The notes under the pieces are model-generated. The model had not been told where the DNA came from. It searched no databases and saw only the letters and a program-made list of their open reading frames with translations. Positions 8,544 through 15,479 of a stretch of DNA of 64,000 bases are shown here, one piece after another (position 1 is the stretch's first letter; each line of letters opens with the position of its first letter). Origin of the DNA: Lachnospiraceae bacterium (lineage in GTDB: Bacteria; Bacillota; Clostridia; Lachnospirales; Lachnospiraceae); contig JAFWZV010000008.1 of the NCBI GenBank assembly GCA_017517305.1, positions 32,928-96,927 of the forward strand, written 5' to 3'. Made by a program: the position numbers and the translations under genes.

Positions 8544-10700
8544 ATGATTAAATTACTTGATAAGACAACTATAGATAAGATTGCAGCTGGTGAGGTTATA
8601 GAGAGACCCTCATCTGTAGTTAAAGAGCTTCTTGAAAATGCCATTGACGCTCATGCTACATCAATTACAGTGGAGATTAAGGAGGGAGGTATATCCTTCA
8701 TTAGAGTAACAGATAATGGTGATGGTATACCAAAGGATCAGGTCAGAACTGCATATATGCGTCATGCTACAAGCAAAATTGAGGATGCAACTGATTTGGA
8801 GAGCATAGCATCTCTTGGATTTAGAGGTGAGGCATTATCTACTATAGCTGCGGTATCTCAGACAGAGATGATAACTAAAACTGCAGAGGACTTAGTTGGT
8901 GTCAAGTATGTTATACATGGTGGAGACGAAATAGAATATAAAGAAGTAGGTGTGCCTGAAGGTACAACTATAGTAGTTAGAAATCTATTTTTTAATACAC
9001 CTGCCCGTAAAAAATTCCTTAAAACTCCTATGACAGAGGGCTCTTATATTAATGATTTGGTGCTTAGAATTGCATTATCTCATCCAGAAATAGCATTTAA
9101 GCTTATTATTAATGGTCAGACAAAGCTTGATACTTCTGGCAATGGAAAGCTTAAGGATACATTGTATCAGTTATTTGGTAGAGATATTACTTCTAATATC
9201 ATAGAAGTTGATTATGAACAATCAGATATTAAGATAAAAGGTTTTATAGGCAAACCCTTTATTTCAAGAGGTAATAGAGGCCTAGAAAATTATTTTATAA
9301 ATAAACGATATATAAAGAGTAATATTGTTAATCGTGCTATTGAGGAAGGCTATAAAACCTTTGTAATGCAGCATAAATTTCCGTTTACTGCCTTATTTAT
9401 AGAGCTTCCACTTGATAAATGTGATGTAAATGTTCACCCTACCAAGATGGAGTTTAAGTATGATAATGAGAGAGCTTTGTTTGAGGCGGTGGCAAAGGCT
9501 GTTAAGGAGGCATTATCCTTTAAAGAGCTTATTCCAAAGGCGGAATATAATACTCAGACTAAGGTAATAAAAAGTGTAGAAAGACCTGCTGAGCCATATG
9601 AAACAAGAAGAGTTAATAATTCCTTAGCACCTCATAAAGCAGAAATTAATGAAAATAATGAGGCTACTACAGCTAGTTCAACAGCTACAAATACAGTTTC
9701 TTCTTCAAATACAGTGTCTGTTGCAAATACAGTAACCACCACATTAAAGCCTGCCAGTCAATCCAAGATTAATGGTTATTCTGCTTCGTATAGTATTTTA
9801 GAGCAGATGAAAAAGCAGGATGAGGAGATAAAAAAGGATACAGATACAAAATCTAACATTAAAAATGAAGCTAAAATTGTAGATGAAAAAGAGCAAATTC
9901 AAGAAGCTACAGCGGTAGTAAAGGATGCTGGGTATAAATTTGCTTCATCGCCTTATGCTAAGTCCAATGCAAGTGTAGTAGAAGATAGTGCTGACAGAGG
10001 AGTTGATATAACTAATCTACTTAAGGATGATGGTGTTAAGCTTCAAATTAGCGCTAAGGATGAGGTTACTTACGGCACTCAGGCTTCATTATTTGATGAG
10101 AAATTCTTATCTGAATCGGCTAGGAAAAAGCATAGACTTATAGGTCAGGTATTTGGAACCTATTGGCTTATAGAGTATGAGAATAATCTATATATTATGG
10201 ATCAGCATGCTGCTCATGAGAAGGTAAAATATGAGGAGCTTATGTCTCAGCTTGAGACTAAAGAGGTCTATTCTCAACAGCTAATGCCTCCAATGGTTGT
10301 AACAGTTTCTTATGCTGAGAGAGAAGCTATACTTAATAATTATGATCTATTTATGAAATTTGGCTACGATATAGTAGAATTTGGCGGTAACGAGTTTAAA
10401 ATTAATGCAGTACCTACAAACCTGTATGGCATTCATGGAAGAGAGATGTTTATGGAGTTTGTAAGCTCACTTATAGATAATGCAGGATATATGTCTAATG
10501 AGGTATTTATTAAGAAGCTATCCACTATGGCATGTAAGGCAGCCATTAAGGGCAATATGAGAATTACCTTTGCGGAAGCTGATGCTTTAATTGAACAGCT
10601 ATTAAAGTTAGAGAATCCGTACACTTGTCCTCATGGAAGACCTACAATAATTTCTATGAGTGAAAGAGAGTTAGAGAAAAAGTTCAAAAGAGTATTATAA
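8544..10700 (+). CDS. mutL: DNA mismatch repair endonuclease MutL
   Basis: MutL couples mismatch recognition to strand incision. The N-terminal GHKL ATPase has ENAIDAHAT, DNGDGIP and GFRGEALSTI. A long low-complexity linker (about residues 330-520) is rich in Thr, Ser, Asn and Lys. The C-terminal domain keeps the nuclease motif DQHAAHEKVKYEE (family DQHA-x2-E-x4-E), together with ACKAAIKGN and CPHGRP, so it should be a nicking MutL as in bacteria lacking MutH. At 718 residues it is longer than most (about 600-650) because of the linker, which contains a three-copy 18-base repeat. Confidence 0.97.
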   Translation: MIKLLDKTTIDKIAAGEVIERPSSVVKELLENAIDAHATSITVEIKEGGISFIRVTDNGDGIPKDQVRTAYMRHATSKIEDATDLESIASLGFRGEALSTIAAVSQTEMITKTAEDLVGVKYVIHGGDEIEYKEVGVPEGTTIVVRNLFFNTPARKKFLKTPMTEGSYINDLVLRIALSHPEIAFKLIINGQTKLDTSGNGKLKDTLYQLFGRDITSNIIEVDYEQSDIKIKGFIGKPFISRGNRGLENYFINKRYIKSNIVNRAIEEGYKTFVMQHKFPFTALFIELPLDKCDVNVHPTKMEFKYDNERALFEAVAKAVKEALSFKELIPKAEYNTQTKVIKSVERPAEPYETRRVNNSLAPHKAEINENNEATTASSTATNTVSSSNTVSVANTVTTTLKPASQSKINGYSASYSILEQMKKQDEEIKKDTDTKSNIKNEAKIVDEKEQIQEATAVVKDAGYKFASSPYAKSNASVVEDSADRGVDITNLLKDDGVKLQISAKDEVTYGTQASLFDEKFLSESARKKHRLIGQVFGTYWLIEYENNLYIMDQHAAHEKVKYEELMSQLETKEVYSQQLMPPMVVTVSYAEREAILNNYDLFMKFGYDIVEFGGNEFKINAVPTNLYGIHGREMFMEFVSSLIDNAGYMSNEVFIKKLSTMACKAAIKGNMRITFAEADALIEQLLKLENPYTCPHGRPTIISMSERELEKKFKRVL
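9688..9741 (+). repeat. Three-copy 18-base tandem repeat in the mutL linker
   Basis: The core CAAATACAGT recurs at 9688, 9706 and 9724, exactly 18 bases apart, encoding three copies of an Asn-Thr-Val six-residue unit (NTVSSS, NTVSVA, NTVTTT). The repeat keeps frame, so copy-number change would only alter linker length. Confidence 0.8.
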
Positions 10701-10710
10701 ATAATAAAAA

Positions 10711-10735
10711 TTTACTATAATAATATTATGTTAAC
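10711..10735. other. dif-like inverted repeat, copy 1
   Basis: TTTACTATAAT, centre AAT, ATTATGTTAAC: two 11-base arms matching at 9 of 11 positions. The sequence is nearly the same as the repeat at 30430-30454. The right half resembles the XerD-binding half of bacterial dif sites (TTATGTWAA). The centre is one base shorter than in known dif sites, so the identity is uncertain. It lies in the 116-base mutL-miaA gap. Confidence 0.4.
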
Positions 10736-10769
10736 AAAAATGAATTTTGATATATTTCCAATAAAAAAT

Positions 10770-10797
10770 AGTCGATAATAATAATTTTATGTAAACA
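10770..10797. other. dif-like sequence, copy 2
   Basis: AGTCGATAATA, six bases ATAATT, then TTATGTAAACA, giving the 11-6-11 layout of dif. The right arm matches the Bacillus dif right arm (TTATGTAAACT) in 10 of 11 bases; the left arm is poor. It lies 35 bases after copy 1. Confidence 0.35.
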
Positions 10798-10816
10798 AAG
10801 AGAGTGGCTATTATAT

Positions 10817-11770
10817 ATGAACAAAAATTTTGAAAAAAAATTAATAGTTCTTACAGGACCAACTGCAGTTGGCAAGACCGACCTTTCTATAAAGCTTGCC
10901 CAAAAGGTTAATGGAGAGATTATTTCTGCTGATTCTATACAGGTGTATAAGCATCTTAATATAGGTTCCGCAAAAATAACCAAGGAAGAGATGAATGGAG
11001 TAAGGCATCATCTTATAGACGTTTTAGATCCTAAGGAAAGCTTTAATATTGCTACATTTAAGTCTATGGCAGATGAAGCTATAGCGGATATATACAGTAG
11101 AGGTAAGCTTCCTATTATAACAGGTGGCACAGGCTTTTATATTCAATCTGTTTTGTATGATGTTGATTTTACTGAGAATTTTGATGATGGTTATAGAGCT
11201 AAGTTAGAAGATTTGGCCAAGAATAAAGGTGGAGATTATCTTCATGAAATGTTGAGGGAAATTGATCCTGCTTCAGCAGAGGCTATTCATGCCAATAATG
11301 TAAAGAGAGTAATTCGAGCACTAGAGTTTAATCATCAGACAGGACAGCTTATTTCAGAGCATAATGCAACTGAATCAGCTAAGAACTCTCCATATAATTT
11401 TGCTTATTTTGTTCTTAATTTAGATAGGAATACTTTATATTATAGAATTAATAAGCGTGTTGATATTATGCTAGAGCAAGGCTTGGTAGATGAAGTTAGA
11501 TATCTTAGAGATGAACTTAAGCTTACTAAAGATATGGTATCTATGCAAGGTCTTGGGTATAAGGAAATACTTCAATATTTAGATGGAGAGATTAGTTTAG
11601 AAGAGGCTGTTTACATATTGAAGCGTGATACAAGGCATTTTGCCAAGAGACAGTTGACCTGGTTTAAGAGAGAAAAGGATGTAATCTGGGTTGATAAGGA
11701 TATATTAGACACAGATAATTCACAGCTTGAGTTTATAATGAATGAACTTAAAGCTAGAAATATAATTTAG
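10817..11770 (+). CDS. miaA: MiaA tRNA dimethylallyltransferase
   Basis: MiaA attaches the dimethylallyl group to N6 of A37 in tRNAs reading codons that start with U. The 317-residue protein has the P-loop GPTAVGKTDLS at the N-terminus, SADSIQVYKHLNIGSAK, the HHLIDVLDP block, GGTGFYIQSVLYD, and the C-terminal RDTRHFAKRQLTWFK motif. Its product is the substrate of MiaB (2768). It follows a 116-base gap holding the dif-like repeats and starts at ATG after an AAAGAGAG stretch. The next gene begins 11 bases after its stop. Confidence 0.97.
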   Translation: MNKNFEKKLIVLTGPTAVGKTDLSIKLAQKVNGEIISADSIQVYKHLNIGSAKITKEEMNGVRHHLIDVLDPKESFNIATFKSMADEAIADIYSRGKLPIITGGTGFYIQSVLYDVDFTENFDDGYRAKLEDLAKNKGGDYLHEMLREIDPASAEAIHANNVKRVIRALEFNHQTGQLISEHNATESAKNSPYNFAYFVLNLDRNTLYYRINKRVDIMLEQGLVDEVRYLRDELKLTKDMVSMQGLGYKEILQYLDGEISLEEAVYILKRDTRHFAKRQLTWFKREKDVIWVDKDILDTDNSQLEFIMNELKARNII

Positions 11771-11781
11771 GAGTATTACGT

Positions 11782-13065
11782 ATGGATAATTTAAGGGAGT
11801 ATTACATACAACTTGGTGTTTCACCAAAGGTATATGATTTTTGTAGTGAAATTGAGAAAAGTCTTGAGAATAGATTTAAGGATATTGATACTGTAACTGA
11901 GTTAAATCAGGTAAAGGTTATTAAGGCTATGCAGGAGTGTCGTTTTGCTGAGGAGCATATGAATGGAACTACTGGCTATGGTTATAACGATGCTGGTCGT
12001 GAGGTAGTTGAGGATATATATGCAAAGGTGTTTAAAACTGAAGCTTCACTAGTAAGACAGCAGATTACCTGTGGAACCCATGCCTTAGCTATTGCATTAG
12101 GTGGAAATCTTAGACCTGGTGATGAGATACTTTCTCCTTGTGGTAAGGTTTATGATACCTTAGAAGGAGTTATTGGAGTAAGAGAATCCAAAGGTTCTCT
12201 TGCGGAGTTTGGCATTACATTTAAAAAGGTTGATTTGCTTCCTAATGGTGATTTTGATTACGAGAATATTAAGAAGAGTATAAATGAAAAAACTAAGCTT
12301 ATTGAGATTCAGCGTTCAAAAGGATATGACGTAAGACCAACCCTATCTGTAAAGCAGATAGGGGATGTAATAAGCTTCATTAAGAGTATTAAGCCTGATG
12401 TTATCTGTATGGTAGATAATTGCTATGGCGAGTTTGTTGAGGTTATTGAACCTTCAGAGGTTGGAGCTGATATGGTTGTTGGCTCATTGATTAAGAATCC
12501 AGGTGGTGGTCTTGCTCCTATAGGTGGATATATTTGTGGAACCAAGGAATGTATAGATAATTGTGCTTACAGACTTACTAGTCCGGGACTCGGTAAGGAG
12601 GTTGGCGCTTCTCTAGGTGTTACAAGAAATATTGCACAGGGACTATTCATGGCCCCAACGGTCACTGCAGCAGCTCTTAAGGGAGCTATATTTGCAGCAA
12701 ATGTATATGAAAAGCTTGGCTTTAAAACTGTTCCAAATGCCACAGAGGATAGGCACGATATAATACAGGCTGTTGAATTTGGCAAGCCAGAGCTTATACA
12801 GGCTTTCTGTGAGGGAATTCAAGCAGCGGCACCTGTTGACAGCTTTGTTACCCCTGTTCCATGGGATATGCCAGGTTATGATAGTCAGGTTATTATGGCT
12901 GCTGGTGCATTTGTGTCAGGTGCTTCAATTGAGCTTAGTGCAGATGCACCTATGAAGGAGCCTTATGCAGTATATTTTCAGGGAGGACTTACATATCATC
13001 ATGCAAAGTTTGGTATTATGATGTCACTCCAAAAAATTGTAGAAAAAGAACTTATATCATGGTAA
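11782..13065 (+). CDS. PLP-dependent methionine gamma-lyase family protein (aluminium-resistance type)
   Basis: A 427-residue fold-type I PLP enzyme of the family annotated as methionine gamma-lyase-like or aluminium resistance protein (YnbB type). Visible features are the GTTGYGYNDAGRE block, QQITCGTHALAIAL, an Asp-containing MVDNCYGEFVE strand, and GSLIKNPGGGLAPIGGYI, where the Lys is the probable PLP-binding residue. Length is normal for the family. The true substrate is not established. It is co-directional with miaA, as is often seen in Clostridia and Bacilli. Confidence 0.88.
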   Translation: MDNLREYYIQLGVSPKVYDFCSEIEKSLENRFKDIDTVTELNQVKVIKAMQECRFAEEHMNGTTGYGYNDAGREVVEDIYAKVFKTEASLVRQQITCGTHALAIALGGNLRPGDEILSPCGKVYDTLEGVIGVRESKGSLAEFGITFKKVDLLPNGDFDYENIKKSINEKTKLIEIQRSKGYDVRPTLSVKQIGDVISFIKSIKPDVICMVDNCYGEFVEVIEPSEVGADMVVGSLIKNPGGGLAPIGGYICGTKECIDNCAYRLTSPGLGKEVGASLGVTRNIAQGLFMAPTVTAAALKGAIFAANVYEKLGFKTVPNATEDRHDIIQAVEFGKPELIQAFCEGIQAAAPVDSFVTPVPWDMPGYDSQVIMAAGAFVSGASIELSADAPMKEPYAVYFQGGLTYHHAKFGIMMSLQKIVEKELISW

Positions 13066-13113
13066 AATAATATGATGTTTTTATAAGAGATTTCATCATT
13101 TGGAGGGAGAAAT

Positions 13114-13374
13114 ATGGCAGGAGCAGCATATAAAAACTACTGGACATTGCTTATTATATTGTTAAGTGGAATTGTTTTAGGTGGTTTTATAGGATATTTA
13201 TGTAGAAACGTTAGCTTTTTAAGCTGGCTAAATTATGGACAAACCTTTGGGCTTTCGTCTCCGGTTGTTCTAGACTTGGGAATTATGGTGCTTACCTTTG
13301 GACTTACCATAAGTATAAATATTGCAAGTATTATTGGAATTATACTTGGAATTATAATATATAAGAAATTATAA
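13114..13374 (+). CDS. Small membrane protein, DUF4321
   Basis: An 86-residue protein with two strongly hydrophobic segments (about residues 10-30 and 52-82) separated by a short loop, and a Lys-Lys end. Layout and sequence fit DUF4321 proteins, which are conserved in Clostridia just upstream of radC and mre genes. The function is unknown. It has a GGAGGGAG ribosome binding site, and radC starts 37 bases after its stop. Confidence 0.8.
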   Translation: MAGAAYKNYWTLLIILLSGIVLGGFIGYLCRNVSFLSWLNYGQTFGLSSPVVLDLGIMVLTFGLTISINIASIIGIILGIIIYKKL

Positions 13375-13411
13375 TCTTAAAGTCCCCTTTGGAGAGGTGG
13401 AAGGAGATTAT

Positions 13412-14095
13412 ATGTTAATTAAAGATATTGCAAGCTGTGAGAGACCCTATGAAAAGGCTATGGAATATGGAGTTGAAGCCCTTAGTGATGCTGAGCTTTT
13501 GGCCACAATTATTAGAACAGGCTCTAATGAATATAGTTCTATAGACCTAGCACATAAGATTTTAAATAATCATTATCTCTATAAAGGTTTGGCTGGACTA
13601 AATTTTATGAGTAGAGACGATTTACTTAGTATTAAGGGTATAGGTAATACTAAAGCTACACAGCTTTTGGCAGTTGCAGAGCTTTCCACAAGAATGATTA
13701 AGCAGAGACTCATAAAAGAAATATCTTTTAATGATGCATCAACAATAGCTGCTTATTATCAGGAAAAGTGTAAATACTTAAATAAGGAAAGATTGTATCT
13801 TATGATGTTTAATACGGCAAATGTGCTTATTAAAGAGGTATTATTAACTGAAGGAACAGTGAATCAATCCCTTGTTTCAGCTAGAGAAATATACCTTCAA
13901 GCCCTTAAATATGAAGCCGTAAATATTATTTTAGTCCATAATCATCCATCGGGAAGGGTGGAGCCAAGTTCATCGGATTTAAGCAGTACATTCGATGTAT
14001 ACAAAGCCGGTAAAATGCTTGGTATAAGTTTATGTGACCATATAATTGTTGGTTTTGATGAGTATTATAGTATGCATGAAAGAGGAATTATCTAA
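13412..14095 (+). CDS. radC: RadC/JAB-domain protein
   Basis: A 227-residue member of the RadC family: an N-terminal helix-hairpin-helix region (LLSIKGIGNTKATQLLAVAE) followed by a JAB/MPN metalloprotease-like domain with the metal motif HNHPSG, then S and D within EPSSSD near residues 177-190. Its role is unsettled; the old link to DNA repair is not well supported. The frame extends to a GTG at 13397, but AAGGAG at 13401-13406 favours ATG 13412. The stop overlaps the mreC start by one base, the usual radC-mreBCD neighbourhood, although no mreB lies between. Confidence 0.92.
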   Translation: MLIKDIASCERPYEKAMEYGVEALSDAELLATIIRTGSNEYSSIDLAHKILNNHYLYKGLAGLNFMSRDDLLSIKGIGNTKATQLLAVAELSTRMIKQRLIKEISFNDASTIAAYYQEKCKYLNKERLYLMMFNTANVLIKEVLLTEGTVNQSLVSAREIYLQALKYEAVNIILVHNHPSGRVEPSSSDLSSTFDVYKAGKMLGISLCDHIIVGFDEYYSMHERGII

Positions 14096-14952
14096 TGAGG
14101 TATGATAGAAGAAAAGATATTAGTCCTAAATATTTGTTGTTAGCTTTTTCTATTATTTGTGTGGTGTTTTTGATTATTTCATACTTTGCAGGGGATCAGC
14201 TAAAGCTAGTTAAGGATATTACAGGTAACATTGTATCACCTGTACAGCAGGGTATTAATAAGTTGGGAATATGGACTGACTCTAAGGTGGAAAATTTCAA
14301 AGAAATTCAAGCTTTAAATGAGGAAAATGCAGCATTAAAAGAAGAAATTGCAATGTACAAAACTGAGATAACTAACTATCAGAATAAGTTATCAGAGCTT
14401 GATGAATTAAGGGAATTATATGCTTTGGATGAGAGCTTTCCAGAATTTGAGAAAACTGGAGCAAGAGTATTTGCAAAGGATTCATCCTCATTTTTCTCAG
14501 TATTTTATATCGATAAGGGAACTGATGATGGTATAAAAGAGGGTATGAACGTGCTTTGCGGAGAAGGTGTGGCTGGTCTCGTAATAGAGTGTCATGATGA
14601 TTATTCTAAGGTTAGAGGTATTATTGATGATAATTCTAGCATAAGCGCTAAAGTAATGCCTGCCAATGCTCTTTGTACAGTTGAAGGTAATCTCAGCTTT
14701 TATCAGGAAGGTTATATTATTGTTAAGAATATTGATAAGGATGCAAAGGTTAGCTTGGGAGATAAGGTGGTAACTTCTCCTATATCAGATAGATATCATC
14801 AAGGAATAATAATTGGGTATGTTGCTGAGATTTCATATGATACTAATAACCTTACTATGACAGCTAAACTCACACCAGCAGCGGACTTTACCAATATATC
14901 AGAAGTATTAATTATACTTGATGAAAAGGAAAATCTTTTAGAAGAAAATTAA
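14095..14952 (+). CDS. mreC: Rod shape-determining protein MreC
   Basis: MreC organises the cell-wall elongation complex on the outer face of the membrane. The 285-residue protein has a basic N-terminus, one membrane helix (about residues 13-31), a coiled coil (about 60-105, from FKEIQALNEENAALKEE) and a beta-rich MreC domain (ARVFAKDSSSFFSVFYIDKG, MNVLCGEGVAGLV). Its start overlaps the radC stop, and mreD follows 14 bases on. mreB is not in the window. Confidence 0.95.
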   Translation: MRYDRRKDISPKYLLLAFSIICVVFLIISYFAGDQLKLVKDITGNIVSPVQQGINKLGIWTDSKVENFKEIQALNEENAALKEEIAMYKTEITNYQNKLSELDELRELYALDESFPEFEKTGARVFAKDSSSFFSVFYIDKGTDDGIKEGMNVLCGEGVAGLVIECHDDYSKVRGIIDDNSSISAKVMPANALCTVEGNLSFYQEGYIIVKNIDKDAKVSLGDKVVTSPISDRYHQGIIIGYVAEISYDTNNLTMTAKLTPAADFTNISEVLIILDEKENLLEEN

Positions 14953-14966
14953 AGGAAATAATTTAG

Positions 14967-15479
14967 ATGAGAAGAGTAATAACCCTTGGGATTTTAATTG
15001 TAATTAATTTCTCATTACAGACAACTATATTTGGTTTTCATGATATAAGCAGTATAAGTCCTAATTTATTGCTTATTCTTACTATGTCCTTTGGTCTTAT
15101 GAGAGGTCGTAAGGAGGGAATGTTAGTTGGATTTTTTAGCGGTTTTTTAGTTGATTTATTCTTCTTGGACATATTAGGTCCTTATATGTTTTTGTATATG
15201 ATTATTGGTTATACTAATGGATTTTTCCATAAGAACTTTATGATAGAGGATGTTATGCTTCCACTCATAATAATATTAATTGATGATTTTGTGTTCAACA
15301 TGGCTGTATATATTGTTGGGTTTGCCTTGTATAATAAGTTGGATTTTTCAGCTTACTTTTACGGAATAATCCTTCCGGAAATGTTAGCCACAGTACTGTT
15401 GACTATTATTGTATATAAAATATATGTAAATATTAATCGCTGGCTTAAGGCTAAGGCTTTAAGAAAGGAAATAGTATAA
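14967..15479 (+). CDS. mreD: Rod shape-determining protein MreD
   Basis: A 170-residue, very hydrophobic protein with about five membrane helices, starting MRRVITLGILIVINFSLQTT and containing the SPNLLLILTMSFGLMRGRKE and GFFSGFLVDLFF segments typical of MreD. It acts with MreC in wall elongation. Its stop is directly followed by the PBP2 start. Confidence 0.92.
   Translation: MRRVITLGILIVINFSLQTTIFGFHDISSISPNLLLILTMSFGLMRGRKEGMLVGFFSGFLVDLFFLDILGPYMFLYMIIGYTNGFFHKNFMIEDVMLPLIIILIDDFVFNMAVYIVGFALYNKLDFSAYFYGIILPEMLATVLLTIIVYKIYVNINRWLKAKALRKEIV

Noticed and set aside
10726-10983. 85-codon - strand ORF over the start of miaA
   Set aside because: Mostly antisense to the miaA P-loop region and without a ribosome binding site; the non-coding part holds the dif-like repeats.
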